From Helianthus annuus (lineage: Eukaryota; Streptophyta; Magnoliopsida; Asterales; Asteraceae), in contig NC_035440.2 in NCBI RefSeq assembly GCF_002127325.2, positions 74,092,464 through 74,156,463 on the forward strand: 64,000 nt of DNA, read 5' to 3'. How positions within the stretch are numbered: the first letter of the stretch is position 1; every line of letters starts with the position of its first letter. The position numbers were made by a program, and so were the translations under genes. The notes beneath the pieces were generated by a model, which saw only the letters and a program-made list of their open reading frames with translations, was not told the DNA's origin and did no database searches. Below, one piece after another: positions 9,331 to 21,776 of this stretch.

Positions 9331-11144
9331 TACTCAAATAAAAGAAACCTTTTGTTTGGGGTCCCGAACAATAGGAATCTTTTCAAACCCTCAAGGACAT
9401 GCTTTGTAATGCTCCTATCCTCGTGCTTCCTGATGGTAGCGACGACTTCGTCTTGTATTGTGATGCTTCGAACCTTGGTCTTGGTTGTGTCCTCATGCAA
9501 CGAGACAAGGTTATCGCTTACAGGTCGAGACAACTCAAAATACATGAGAAGAACTATACTACCCATGACCTTGAACTTGGCGCATTTGGTTTTGCCTTGA
9601 AGATTTGGCGACACTACCTTTATGGTACTAAGTGTATGGTCTTCACCGACCATAAGAGCCTCCAACATATCTTCAATCAAAAGGAACTGAACATGTGTCA
9701 ACGTCGTTGGGTGGAATTGTTAAACGACTACGAAATTCGCTACCACCCAGGTAAAGCGAATGTAATGGCCGACGCGCTTAGACGTAAAACTCATGTAAAG
9801 GGTATTCGTTGTCTCCAACTCGTTAATGATCTTCAAAACCGTATTCGTGAAGCTCAATACGCCTCTATTAACGAAGGTAGTCTCTCTGTTGAGATACGAG
9901 GTGGTGTTGAAAAAGATCTTGTGTCTAAATCCGATGGTATTCTATACTGTCTCAATCGTATCTGGATTCCTAATCGCGATAACTTTCAAGACTTTCTAAT
10001 GAAGGAGGCACACAATTCGAGATATTCCATTCATCCTGGTGCTGAAAAGATGTACCAAGATATGCGTATGTCCTATTGGCGGCCTGGAATGAAGAAGGAT
10101 ATCACCATCTTCGTTACGAAATGTCTTACTTGTTCGAAGGTTAAAGCTGAACATCAACGTCCCTCTGGCTTGCTCGAACAGCCATAAATTCTTGTCTGGA
10201 AATGGGAGAGCATCGCTATGGATTTTATCACTAAGCTCCCTTGTACTTCTTCTGGTCATGACAACATTTGGGTGATCGTTGACCGATTGACCAAATCCGC
10301 TCATTTTCTCCCTACTCGTGAAGATTTCGAAGTCTAGAAATTGGCTAGAATCTACACCGATGAGATCATTTGTCGTCATGGTATCCCCATTGACATCATT
10401 TCCGATCGTGATGGTCGCTTTATGTCCCGTCTTTGGCAAACTTTCCAATCTGCTATGGGTACTGTTCTTAACCTTAGCACCGCTTTTCATCCTCGGTCAG
10501 ACGGTCAAACCGAGCGTACTATCCAAACTTTAGAGGATCTGCTTCGTTCATGCATAATCAATTTTGGTGGCAACTGGGATTCGCACTTGCCTTTGATCGA
10601 ATTATCATACAACAATAGTTATCACGTGAGTATTCAAATGGCACCCTTCGAAGCGTTGTATGGTCGCAAGTGTTGTTCGCCTATTTGTAGGCACGAGATT
10701 GGTAAAGTTCAAATCACTGGTCCCGAGCTTATACAAGAGACAATGGACAAGATTTTACAGGTTCGAGATAACTTACAGAAAGCCAGGAGCCGACAAAAGA
10801 GTTACGCCGACAAGCGTCACAAGCCTTTGGAATTCGAGATAGGTGACTTCGTACTTATCAAGGTATTCCCTTGGAAGGGTGTAGTTCGATTTGGTATGAA
10901 AGGAAAAGTTGCACCTCGCTACGTTGGCCCTTTCAAGATTCTCAAAAGGATTGGCAAGGTTGCGTATAGACTGGACCTCCCTGAAGAACTCAACAACGTT
11001 CATCCTGTCTTCCCTGTTTCAAACTTAAAGAAGTGTCTAACTGATGAAGGACTTCAAGTTCCACTCGAAGATCTTCAAATCAACAAGACTTTACATTTCG
11101 TGGAAAAACCCGTCGAAATCATGGACCGAGGGGTCAAGAATTGA
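9331..11144 (+). pseudogene. Gypsy-1 RNase H and integrase (broken)
   Basis: This is a new frame relative to the RT. It contains TAG at about 9372, then RNase H ([46 protein letters not shown]) up to about 9790. The integrase zinc-binding region (about 10000-10160, H...H...CLTC) follows. TAA at 10185-10187 and TAG at 10335-10337 interrupt the catalytic core, whose residues include [14 protein letters not shown] and the segment SDGQTERTIQ. The C-terminal region ends at HPVFPVSNLKKC, and the frame stops at TGA 11142-11144. Each break is a single base change or small indel. Confidence 0.88.
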
Positions 11145-11270
11145 GGCGCAGTCAAATTCCTATCGTTAAGGTTCGATGGGAAGGAAAGCGTGGCGCTTAA
11201 TTCACTTGGGAACTCGAGAGTGATATGTAGACGAAGTATCCGCAACTTTTCGTTACTTCTTCCTAAATTT
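11120..11270 (+). pseudogene. Gypsy-1 chromodomain remnant
   Basis: One base out of frame with the integrase, the sequence reads LRRSQIPIVKVRWEGKRGA, stop, FTWELESDM, stop, TKYPQLF. The K-V-R-W and F-T-W-E segments are the group II chromodomain signature of Tekay-type chromoviruses. In living relatives the domain guides integration to heterochromatin. Here there are two in-frame stops plus the frameshift. Confidence 0.8.
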
Positions 11271-11286
11271 AGGGATGAAATTTCCT

Positions 11287-11300
11287 AAAGGAGGGGATAC
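11287..11300 (+). other. Polypurine tract of gypsy-1
   Basis: AAAGGAGGGGATAC lies directly before the 3' LTR start at 11301, the normal place and composition for plus-strand priming. Confidence 0.75.
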
Positions 11301-13744
11301 TGTAGCGCCCTGCTTCTTCGTACTTTCCAAAATTAGAAGGTCTTGCTTGTATTTCTATTTTTGGAAGTCTTGTGTTCTTGTAATCATTCTTTTGTTGTAA
11401 AATCCGAGACTTGAATCATAAATAAAATTCGTATATCTTTAAATTCGTGTTATACATATTTCATACATGATCATACGTTTATTTTGTGAAACAATTGATA
11501 CATATTCGTAATTCTTGGAAACTATACGTTAAAGTAGCAAATACGTGAAACATGCTAATCATACGTCTTTTGAATGCATACGATACTTAATTAGGACATT
11601 CATACGCTTCATTATACTTCATTATGTTTGTTTTATGTTCATTATACTTGTTACATCCCTATAATATGCCTTTATATCATAAATGAACCTTAAACCACCT
11701 AAAAACCTTAAATAAGAAACATGAGGGGTCAATTATGTCAACAATTAAAACACAAACCACACCAGGCCAAGGTCTGGCGGGCCGTGACTCGCCCAGCAAG
11801 GGGCTTCGCTGGCCGCGAGCCAGCCGAATCAGGAAATAGCACAACTAGCTCGCTGGTTGGTCACTTTTTGTTGAGTTTTGATTTGTTTTAAGTGTATTTT
11901 TAGCATTTAAACCTCGCCAACCCAACCCTAATCCATCCCCTATATAACCCAAGCCTCCTCCAAGCATTTTCCACTTTACAAACACTCTCTAATCACTCTC
12001 TAACTCACACAAATCGCAGCTGAATCCAGGAGATAATCAGAATCGTATAATCTTACAAAAGTGAGCATGACTCACTCATTTCTTAACCTTTTTCCTTGAT
12101 TCTTTTTCCTACTTGCTTGGAACAACCTTAGGTATGTTTCCAACAGGTTTTCCATGGAATACCAAGGTTGGAGCATCACCAAATAAGGCTCCAAACTTTA
12201 TGTTTTGATGCAAACTTTGTTAATCTTAGTTAAACTTGAGTTATCTCTTCTCATTCCTATGTCCTTATGCTCATAATCAGTTGAATGGTTAGTTGGGCTT
12301 AAAAACAAGGTTGAGACAAGTAAAATCAGAGGATAAAACCTCATAAACTTTCTGTTTTGTTTAGGGTTTTACCCACAAGTAGTGTCCAAGCATAGAGCTT
12401 GATGTTGTGTGATTATAGGACAAGCTTGGGCTATCTTACTTGAAAATCCACACACTACTTGATGTTTTCCATAGATTAGTTGTTCTTACTCATTATATAC
12501 TTGTAAGTTCATGACCCTCCTTGTTGTTTCTAACAACAAGTGTAGTGGTGAACCAAAGAGGTACCTAAATAGAAGACTTGTTCTTCCTACCTCCTACATG
12601 ACATATATGATAAACAAAGAGGTTCCTAAATGGGGGATTCATCCTCCTACCTCATGCTTGACCTATATGACAATATGAACATTATATAATACTTATATAC
12701 TATCCAAATAATCGAACCTTTGATGATGAACTAGTGGTCATTTGTCAAAGTACTAGATTACCTCATCTAAGACTTAATAACTTGTTATGATTCTAATGGG
12801 TATTTTACCCATGAAAACATTCTAACCCTTGGGGTTTCATAGTGTCAAACGAGTATTATATGACTAGATGATTACTTGTCATAATTTATTTTCATGTAAT
12901 TTAAAATCTCCGAATCTATAATCTTCCGTTAAAATCTCCATACTCATCCACCTATGTTTTTTCGTGTAGAAGGACAAGGTGTTCCAAACTAAACTACCAA
13001 CAACTCTCGCGGGATTAACAAGTGGAAAGCTTGAAAAACCGTGGGTATACTTGAACCTCCTTTTACGTTTACCACTTTTTGGGGTGTAACATGTTTACTT
13101 ATGAAACTTACACATAAACTTTATTCGTAAATGCACAAACATTCCTATAACATGCTTGCATACTTGATTACTTGATACATTGAACTTGGGGTTATACGTT
13201 TTGTGTTAGACTTATCATTAGCTTCGATCGAGCCTATCCTTGACATATATAGCGCTATAGGATTAACGCACCACCCGTAGACTTGAGGTTATGTCATGAG
13301 CTTATTGCGTTTCATCATTGGTTTGATTTGTTGGACACATGCCGATTTTAATGTTTATCTTGTATCATTAGCTTGCCATGAGGAATCGTTTAAACATAAT
13401 TTTTATGCTATGTATGTATCAAACTTGTATACTCGCCTTTGCTTTTGCATTGAACTTTATTTTAAACATATTACAGGTTGAGGATGACGATGCTATGAAA
13501 TGAAGTAGCGTTGATGCTTAGCTACACATACAGACGTTTTAGGTTTAATATGTTGTATCAATTTTGTTCATGTTGTTATGTATTTTCATTGAACTTGTTA
13601 TTTGAATTTCCTTGTAATGTTTGACAATTCGATTTATGAAATTAAAACGGTGATTTAAATATTGTCACAAATAGTGTTATGAAGTCTCTTGCAATCTCGT
13701 TTTCGTCTCACTCTGATGTTTCCGCCATCGGTTGGGGTGTGACA
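11301..13744 (+). repeat. Gypsy-1 3' LTR
   Basis: It is the same length (2,444 bp) as the 5' LTR, from TGTAGCGCCCTGCTTCTTCG to GGTTGGGGTGTGACA. Differences are scattered substitutions and 1-bp indels. The equal length and order show that no large indel has hit either LTR. The open frame 13296-13481 matches 4636-4821 of the 5' LTR but has no sign of function. Confidence 0.93.
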
Positions 13745-13785
13745 AAATAAGTTTCTTATAATTAATTTTAATGCTCATTAATAAT

Positions 13786-13786
13786 T

Positions 13787-13853
<67 letters not shown>
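13786..13853. repeat. (TG)n(TA)n microsatellite
   Basis: A short TG run passes into about 55 bases of TA repeats, ending at the border of the TIR transposon. Another TA run (27429-27470) lies at the other end of that transposon. This suggests insertion into, or duplication of, a TA-rich target. Confidence 0.9.
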
Positions 13854-13856
<3 letters not shown>

Positions 13857-13860
13857 TAGG

Positions 13861-15701
13861 GGATTAGGAGAAAATGCCCTAAAGTGTGAGAACGGATCCT
13901 GGCCTAACACGTGGCACGCGACATAGTGAAGGGCGGAGGGGCTTTTTTCTCCTTTTATATTCTTTTTTTAAACGTGTCTCACAACACCTCTTCATTTTTT
14001 GGCGTTTAACAAATACATGGTGTTTTTATTGTTTTTTTTTAGATCAGGAGCATAGTAAATATTTTGGCGTTATATGGGCGCCCCCCAAATTGAATAAATT
14101 ATCATTTAGTAATTATAAGTTATCTTCCTCCATGGCGTTTCCCAAATTCATTAAGCGTTTTTGTAGATTTCAACAGTTTATATAGGTTATCAAGGTAAAT
14201 TTCTTGGCGTTCCTGGCGTTTTTAAATTCATTAGAAATTTAAAAGAGTACAGCTAAGACGAAATCAAACAAAAACTAATAGTCTTCTATGGATGGTATTA
14301 CATCTGAGATGTAACCGTTCTTGCTTGTTCATCCAGAATTCAACTGGTAACTTTTGGTAGAGCAGTATCTTCAACATCATCATCATCATCATTTGATGGA
14401 AATTTTCTCTCTAATCTTTTTATTACCCTTCGATTCCTCTCACAATCCTAGGTCACTGGGACCCCAAGGGCTAGAATATCCATACTAAGTATAGCTTTGA
14501 TTGTTTTGACTTTCACCCTTCTCCTGTCACAGAACTTAATGACGAAACGTCTTCTGACCTCTCAAACCTCCATGCAATAACATGTACCATTTTTTTAAAT
14601 TATATGGCGTTTTAGAAAAGATGTGGCATTTTTAGTGAATGTGTGGAGTGTGAAGCTTTTGTTTAGCTGTTGTAGTTATATAATGAGCTTTTTTTGGAGG
14701 GGGGGGGCAGGTAGATATTTGTTTTTGGCGGTAAAAAACATCAGTAATTTTCTTGATGTGTATTTTTTTTATCAATTGTTGTGCCATGTAGGATGCAGGC
14801 ATATAATGTGACAGGCAATTATGGCGTTTTAAAAAGATAAATAAATTCAATTTCCCATTTAGTGGCTTTTAATATAATAAATGTTTAGCAATAATGTTCC
14901 CGTCTCTTCATTTTACTGTTTGCAGTTACTGTTTCGTTCAGTTTCATCTGTCAATAGTGTTTTTTTTTCTAATAATACATTGATTGGAATTTTTTGGCGT
15001 TTTATATAGCAATAACGTGCTTTGCTAGCATCTGTTCTCACAGTTTTCATACTATCAGGCGTTTTGGTGTTTGTAGTTTTTGGCGTTTCATACTCAATTT
15101 TTTTTATTAGTAGAGAATTAGATAATAAACAATAGAGAATTAGATAACAAACAATAGAAAACGAAAAAATATTAAAAATGCTAATCTAATGTCCCATCCA
15201 AATCTTCACTGTCACTAGCCTCTTCTTCTTGAACTTTTTTAGCGTTTTGAACCTCTTTGAATACCTTACCTAGATGCCAATTTTCCTACATAATGCCCGT
15301 CTTTAGAATAAGCTTATTTTTAGTGGCATCCTGTATTTTGGTTTCATATATTCTTGTTTGGTGACATGTTAAAGATCAACGCCTGCTCGAATGCTATTAT
15401 AATAATGGAGTCCAAAATAACATTTTTTACACTGGTATTGATCCCTTCATGCCATCAATATATCCATCAAGAACAAAGTGACATGCTGACATATCAGTGT
15501 CATCAGTCTCTTTTTATTGAATATTTGTCCATCTCATTCAGCAAAAGCTTATAGAGATACCAATCTCAGAGAAGAATTCATTCAGTGAAACTTCATTCAG
15601 AACAATACTAAATATAGAAGAAATGAGGTTTCCCATCAGTGGTTTTTTTAACTATTTTTTTGGCGTTTTAAAAGTGAGTGGTTTTCTAGGAAACATGGCG
15701 T
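13861..15701 (+). mobile_element. TIR DNA transposon with GGCGTTTT words, left portion
   Basis: The left end GGATTAGGAGAAAATGCCCT plus AAAGTGTGAGAAC is matched in inverted form at 27388-27426 (GTTCTCACACTTT ... TCTCTAAATCC). This gives TIRs of about 33 bp at roughly 80 percent identity by eye. The interior has no transposase that I can recognise. It is marked by a dozen TGGCGTTT words, all in one orientation. The segment from about 14850 to 15690 recurs, diverged, at about 26200-26990. Copia-1 interrupts it at 15702. The superfamily is not determined. Confidence 0.65.
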
Positions 15702-16129
15702 TGTTGGACCGTTCTATGACCGAAAAGTCAGTCAAGGTCGTTCATCTTCACATACGAAGGCAGAATCAACGTAAATGAAGTTACAACAGCTTATCCTTTC
15801 AATTCCTGATCTTTCTATTGCTTTCTGATAAAATTTTTGGCAGAGTTTCAGCACCGTAGCACACACATACCCTGTTACATCAAATGAACCGCTCCTGTCT
15901 ATTTATAGATATCCAGGGCCGCTTATGTGACATGCCATATAAGCGATCCAGCATCTTTGTCACATAAGCGATCCACACTAATGTCCTAAAAGCGGTCCAA
16001 GACTAAGACAATGACATATAAGCGATCCTAAGTCTATCTTACACAATATATACACTTTGACCCCCTATAGACCAATCTTGACTTCAGACTTCTTGTAGAC
16101 GCAGTCAACAGACATTCCGTGTATCAACA
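15702..16129 (-). repeat. Copia-1 3' LTR (left in window)
   Basis: The window reads TGTTGGACCGTTCTATGACC to CCGTGTATCAACA. The minus strand starts TGTTGATACACGG. A TATA box (CTATAAATAG on the minus strand) lies at about 15898-15908. Upstream of it, in element orientation, are about five GGATCGCTTAT/GGACCGCTT words (window 15910-16030). Confidence 0.93.
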
Positions 16130-17815
16130 GACTCCCCCTTGGATGTTGACGTAGTCTTTTAGCATCTTCAGATCCATAGTCTTTAGTCTTTGTCTTTTTA
16201 CCAACTCTGTCTTCTTCTCATAAGCATTCTTCACAGATTTCAGCATCACCTTGCTCTAACTTCAACTTCCCAATAGTAGTTGATCCAGACTCCCCCTCTC
16301 ACTGACTCCCCCTCTCATTATGCTGGAATATTGAGATATCTGGTTCAAGCTTTTGTTGTTTGCCTCTGTTGGGAAATATTGTCCAAACCTGTTACTCAAC
16401 CAATAACATTACAATCTATCTTTTCAAACAATAAACACAAATTCAATCAGCTTTTAGAAACCCACTCAAGTTTTCAAGTTCAAGTTAATGACCCGAATAC
16501 TTGATTAATCTACCAAGTTCAACTTAATGACCCTGGTTGATCTTTTGACGAAACAAACTAATTTTTAGTAAAACTATTTTCCAATTTTCTGAAAATAACA
16601 AGTATCAACTTAATGAACTTGTTTGTAACTTTGAAAACAAACAAATTTCCAACAATGTAAACTCTCCTCGATCTTCGGCTCAGAATCTCCTGCATCTGCT
16701 TCATCTTGCTAGAATCCGACAATCAACTTTCCACTCTGGTTTGTCTAAAATAAAGCAGAAATAAAATCTTTTTGGATTTTAAGATGATCTAAACTAAAAA
16801 AATGAAATAACAGAAAACTTAAATTGCAGAAAATAAACTATTTACAGGTTTGTTTTTGGTGAGCGTGTCAGGGAATCATATCAACTTTTCAGACCAATTA
16901 CAAATACCGTTAAGCTACATTACATACTCAGACTTAAACAATTCACCTCGATTGTCGATATACTAATCCATCTTAAATTCTCATACAAACTTCAATCTAT
17001 TCAGGATACTGTTTAAGTGTTTTAAAAACATAGCTCAATTCATGTGTCCCACCTCTTGAATATACTCCCGTATCCAGAATCCCAATATTCAGTCTTACAG
17101 GCAAGAATACTACAATGATGTCTGTACATAAATTAGGGTATGCGAGAACTGAGGGATCTCAGGTCAGAACTTCCGTTCAGCAGAGAGATATCAGCTTCGA
17201 CTTTGCAGTGTGTTCCCTTGAGAGAATCTTTTCAGCTACAACAACTGATTATCAATTTTATTGTCTAATCAGCTGAGGGCTTTATGCTATATTTCAAGCA
17301 TTTTGGTGAAAGTATTAGCCAGGGACTAGGTCAGAACCACCGTTCAGCAGAAGTCCCGGAATAATACCCCAGACATCATAGAATATACCCACCTAGTATA
17401 TCAGAATACGAGACCTTTCAAACGAGATGTCAGGGGTTACCTATATATCCAAGTAGTGTTCCCCACGAATTTCACCAGTTTGAAATTTTAGGTTTATATC
17501 CCGAATAAATCTACTAAATGTACGAAAACCTATCGACACATCATTAGTGAGACTGTTTAACTCAGTTTGTCTTTCCAAATCTTTAGCATACTGTAATTGT
17601 CTAGCTGATGTACTATCATTCTCCCTATATACACAAGCTCTTTTTCAATTTTATCATGTTTTTGGATTTTTGCATTTTTTACTGTTTTTGTATTTTTCTA
17701 AAAAAAAACTATGTACAACTAACTATCTCCCCCTAAATACCAAAACACGTAAAAAATCGACAAACCATCGCAGCCTGTTTCTCATCTTCATCCGAAACAG
17801 TACTCTCATCAACGC
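16130..17815 (-). other. Copia-1 polypurine tract and 3' non-coding region
   Basis: The polypurine tract (AAGGGGGAGTC on the minus strand) abuts the LTR at 16130-16140. Between it and the end of Pol at 17816 are about 1.7 kb without a credible frame. The region carries repeated GGTCATTAAGTTGAACTTG phrases (about 16480-16620) that also occur in copia-2, copia-3 and copia-4. A second pyrimidine-rich block and the phrase CTCCCCCTAAA (about 17726-17740) follow the Pol stop. Confidence 0.75.
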
Positions 17816-19471
17816 TCACAACCCATCCGACACCGAAAGCAATTTCATACCATTAAGTTTTAACAAATATAGAAACCGATTTTTATCAAAAGCTTTGGTA
17901 TGCAAATCAGCTTTTTGTTCGTCAGTGTGGATTTTCTCAATTCGTATCAACTTTTTCTCGAAGCAATCGCGAATAAAGTGATGACGAATCTCGATATGTT
18001 TAGTTTTAGCGTGATGTACTGGATTTTTAGTTATATTAATTGCGGCCTCATTATCAATAAACAGAGGTGTGTTAAGAAACTGCAAACCGTAGTCGCGCAT
18101 CTGTTGCTGTATCCACAGCATCTGAGAGCAGCAACTGCTAGCAGAAATATACTCCGCTTCACATGTAGATAGCGCTACAGATGTTTGTTTCTTACACTGC
18201 CAAGTAACCAATCTCGGACCAAAGAACTGGCACCCTGCAGTTGTTGATTTCGCGTTGATTTTGCAGCATCCGAAATCCGAATCGGAAAACCCTTCGAGTG
18301 TAAAATCGCCTTTGCGAGGATACCACAACCCCAATGTGGGTGTGCCTTTCAAGTAACGTAAAATCCTCTTCACAATAATCATGTGCGATTCTCTCGGGTT
18401 AGACTGAAATCTTGCTGCGAGGCACGTTGGGTACATGATATCAGGACGTGAAGCAGTTAGGTACATCAAAGAACCTATCATGGATCGATAAAGTGTCTCA
18501 TCAACCCTGTCTCCGGTAAGATCTGGGTGAATCCCATGATTAGTCGCAAGTGGGGTAGCAGCTGGAGTAGAACTTGACATTCCAAATTTCTCCAGAATAT
18601 CATGCACATACTTCGTTTGATGAATGAAAATTCCTTCAGAAAGTTGTTCAACTTGTAGTCCCAGAAAGAATTTCATCTCCCCCATTGAAGACATTTCAAA
18701 TTTCTGCTTCATCACCTGTTCGAAATCTTTGCATAATTTCTCATTTGTTGACCCAAAAATTATATCGTCTACATAAATTTGTACTATCAGAAGATGACCA
18801 TCAACGACTTTAGTGAAGAGAGTGGCATCCACTTTTCCGCGTATGAACTGGTTAGCAAGTAGGTGTTGAGACAAAGTCTCGTACCAGGCTCTCGACGCCT
18901 GATGTAGACCATACAACGCTTTATCCAGCAGATAAACTTTGTTCTTGTGGATTGGATCGGTAAAGCCCGGTGGCTGACCAACATAAACCTCCTCTTTAAC
19001 CTTCCCGTAAAGAAACGCTGATTTAACATCTAACTGAAATACTTTGAAATTCTTCCAAGACGCAAATGCTAGGAAAATTCTGATAGCCTCTAGTCGTGCG
19101 ACAGGAGCATAGACTTCTGTAAAATCAATCCCCTCCTGTTGACTAAAGCCCTGAACAACGAGTCGAGCTTTGTTCCTTACAACCACTCCTCTGTCGTCCC
19201 TCTTACATTTGAAAACCCATTTTGTATTGATTTTCCTTTGACCATCCGGCAAATCAACTAACTTCCACACCCCCAACTTCTCAAACTGACTTAACTCTTC
19301 TTGCATTGCTATGACCCAAGAGTCTTCAGTAAGCGCCTCTTTGTAAGTCCTCGGTTCGACCTGCGAGATAAAACAACTTAATGAAAATTCAGTTTGTAAA
19401 GGTGCTACTGTAGAATAAAAACATGTTAAGCCCTGGTCAATTTGACGTCTCGTCCGAACGCCCGATTGCAT
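17816..19471 (-). pseudogene. Copia-1 Pol, C-terminal part: reverse transcriptase and RNase H
   Basis: The 551-codon open frame holds RT from [20 protein letters not shown] through [35 protein letters not shown] and the catalytic Y-V-D-D-I-I-F-G-S motif (about 18760-18790). RNase H follows, with [17 protein letters not shown] and STCEAEYISASS, then the end KTKHIEIRHHFIRD ... SDGL. RT and RNase H look intact. The frame begins through a one-base deletion at about 19472 relative to copia-2, so it is cut off from the upstream Pol frame. Confidence 0.9.
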
Positions 19472-21264
19472 TCTCCTATTATCGACTCCTCTGGATGATA
19501 AGAAAGAGTTCGCGGCATCACTTCGCTTGGAACTTCTACATTCCCCTCCAGATTAGTAACATTCTGCTCTGCATCTTGTTCACCAACTTGGTTTGTTTGA
19601 CTTGACAACTGGATCTGCTCCCCCTCAAGATCAGAATCACCATGGTCAAAAACTGACATATTTTCAGCTTCTTGATCATCATTCACCTCCGACTGATTAC
19701 CAGGAGCAACTTCATCATCATTTTCACCAGCGTTACTAGGACCTGCTTCATCATCATTTGAAGTCTCCTGAGGTCTTCTAGAATACTCTGCTGGAAACCT
19801 GAGCGACGATTCATACTCTCGTAAAATATCCAGCTCATCAAAGAAATCTTCCTCTTCCTCTGATTCTTCTCTCATGTCAAACGATTCCCAAAGTTTGTCA
19901 TAATGATAACGCCATGAATCACCAGGATTCTAAGGCGGCATAGTATAACCCTGACATTCAACATTCGCTGCTTCAATAATATGCTTTTCACTTGGAACAA
20001 AGACACGCCGTGTAGGACCTGAATATCCAACAAATATTCCTTCAAAGTTCTTTGAACCAAACTTGCCATTAGGCTCTATCACCGTACAGGGTGACCCAAA
20101 CGGTTCTAGATACTTCAAATTCGGCTTGCATTTATTGATTAGCTCAAAACACGTCTTGTTGAACTTCTTCACAGTAAGAACTCTATTGAGAGTATAGCAT
20201 GCAGCAGAAACAGCTTCAGCCCAGAAATTAATTGGTAACTTGGAATCTGCAAGCATCGTTCTGGCTGTCTCGATTAGCGTCCGGTTCTTGCGTTCTGCAA
20301 CTCCATTTTGCTGAGGAGTGTACGGAGCACTAAACTCATGCAGTATACCTCTTTCATCACAGTATTCCTCCATCTTACTGTTTTTGAACTCAGTACCATT
20401 GTCACTTCGAATTCTACAAATCGGTCTCTGGTACAGATTCTCAATTTTCTTAAACAATACTATCAAACTATCAAAGGTTTCGTCTTTTGTTTTCAAAAAC
20501 ATGACCCACGAAAATCTGGAGTAGTCATCAGTCACGACCAAACAGTAGGAGTCTCCTGTTATACTATTGACATTCACTGGACCAAACAAATCCATGTGAA
20601 GTCTTTCCAAAGGTCTCGAAACTGAATTGACTTGTTTTGTAGGGTGTGACTTTTTCTTCTGTTTACCTCTAACACAGCTTATGCACTCCCCTTCCAGATG
20701 AAAACCTTTAATATTCACTCCAGTGACCAAGTCGTTATGCACTAAGTGATTCATTTTCCTTAGGTGAATATGCCCCATCTTTCTGTGCCATAACCTTGAC
20801 TCTTTTTCCGTTGCTCTGGACACAAAACAATGAGCCTGACCCGTGGTTGTAGTAGCAACGCTCATGTCCAACACGTACAGATCGTTGACTCTTGGTGCCC
20901 TCATGATGATCCACTCTTCAGGTATCACAAATCCCGGTTTCAAGATCAAACATTCTTTGTCGGTGAAATGAGTAGTATACATCCTGTCACAGATCTGGGA
21001 GATACTCAGCAGGTTGTTCTCCAGCTCAGCGATGTAGTTAACTCTCTCAAACGTGATAATGCCATTAGACAACGTTCCTTCACCTATGATCCTGCCTCCT
21101 TGATTACCCGCAAAACCCACATAACCACCATTAATGTTATTCACATCATACAGCAATGCGGTCTTCCCTGTCATATGCCTTGACGCTCCACTATCCATTA
21201 TCCATCTGGATACAAGTTTTGGAAGATCCTGCACATAACAAATCATCATGTAAAACAACTTCAA
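19426..21264 (-). pseudogene. Copia-1 Pol, N-terminal part: protease and integrase
   Basis: The protease active site [12 protein letters not shown] lies at about 21165-21200. The integrase zinc region ([17 protein letters not shown] ... CISC) lies at about 20680-20800. Catalytic D, D, E segments follow: HMDLFGPV (about 20590), SDNGTEFKN (about 20390) and [10 protein letters not shown] (about 20290). The frame is cut by TAG at 19930-19932, where copia-2 has a glutamine. It reopens as an acidic linker ([20 protein letters not shown]) to 19426, where the one-base deletion puts it out of frame with RT. The segment upstream of the protease (21195-21318) is the intron-like Gag-Pol spacer. Confidence 0.9.
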
Positions 21265-21321
21265 GAAAGATGCCGATACATGCTTCGCAAACCAGGAAGC
21301 TCCGGCAATTCAAACTGTTTA
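21195..21321 (-). other. Gag stop and intron-like Gag-Pol spacer of copia-1
   Basis: Gag ends at ...AWVDTMFD and a TAA stop (lowest base 21319). An in-frame TGA follows shortly after. Then comes TTGCCGGAGCTTCC and a T-rich stretch ending TATGTGCAG, just before GATCTTCCAAAACT, where the protease domain starts. Copia-2 has the same order (43617-43733), and copia-3 keeps the first half. A splice acceptor at TGTGCAG would let Pol be made from a spliced message; the donor is not located. Confidence 0.5.
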
Positions 21322-21774
21322 GTCAAACATGGTGTCCACCCAGGCCTCATCAGCCTTAGGTGTAACTGTGACTTTGGCAATTTGAATTTTGAAATTCTTA
21401 GACTTAAGAGGTGGAAATTGTGCATCATAATCAACCGTAATTGATTCTTCAGCCTTTTTCACCTCAGAAGTTGAAACTTCCTTCTCAACTTTAGTTTCAA
21501 TTTTAGGTTTCCACACCTGTTGAGCTACTGCAACCCTCTTATAACATTTATCATTATGATTTACCAACTTCTTTACGGGTTCAGTTTTTACTTTCAAGTT
21601 GTCAATTTGAACATTTTTCTTCCCAACAACTTTCTTCTCAACATACATCGGTGTTTTACCCTTCACGTCAACTTTCTTTTGTTGAACCTTCACAGCTTCA
21701 GTCTTAGGCTTCACATATGTACACTTTCGTGCAATATGACCAACCTGTTCACATCTAAAACAAGTACGAGTATC
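21319..21774 (-). CDS. Copia-1 Gag, C-terminal segment with second zinc knuckle (-1 frame)
   Basis: This segment is in the -1 frame relative to the main Gag frame and overlaps its end. It carries a clean CCHC knuckle (CFRCEQVGHIARKC, about 21722-21763). A basic K/V-rich region follows, then the conserved end AQFPPLKSKNFKIQIAK ... AWVDTMFD and stop. It has no obvious start codon of its own before the knuckle, so it is probably expressed by frameshifting or not at all. Copia-2 has the homologous segment in the same relative frame, while copia-3 has it in the main Gag frame. Confidence 0.75.
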   Translation of the reverse strand, partial: DTRTCFRCEQVGHIARKCTYVKPKTEAVKVQQKKVDVKGKTPMYVEKKVVGKKNVQIDNLKVKTEPVKKLVNHNDKCYKRVAVAQQVWKPKIETKVEKEVSTSEVKKAEESITVDYDAQFPPLKSKNFKIQIAKVTVTPKADEAWVDTMFD

Positions 21775-21776
21775 AG

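Larger units (their letters stand above)
2641..13744 (+). mobile_element. Gypsy-1: full-length, dead Ty3/gypsy chromovirus (Tekay-like)
   Basis: The element has two 2,444-bp LTRs, a tRNA-iMet-type primer-binding site, a gag-protease-RT-RNaseH-integrase-chromodomain order and a polypurine tract. The integrase after the RT, plus a chromodomain remnant at the 3' end, places it in the chromoviruses; long LTRs and Gag style suggest Tekay/Del. The flanking 5-mers are ATATA (2636-2640) and AAATA (13745-13749), a near but imperfect target duplication. The coding region carries many stops, several frameshifts and an insertion of plastid DNA, so it cannot make functional products. The LTRs remain very similar by eye, with scattered point changes. 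Confidence 0.92.

Noticed and set aside
17547..18172. Plus-strand frames of 144 and 90 codons
   Set aside because: They are antisense shadows of the copia-1 Pol end and its 3' non-coding region.
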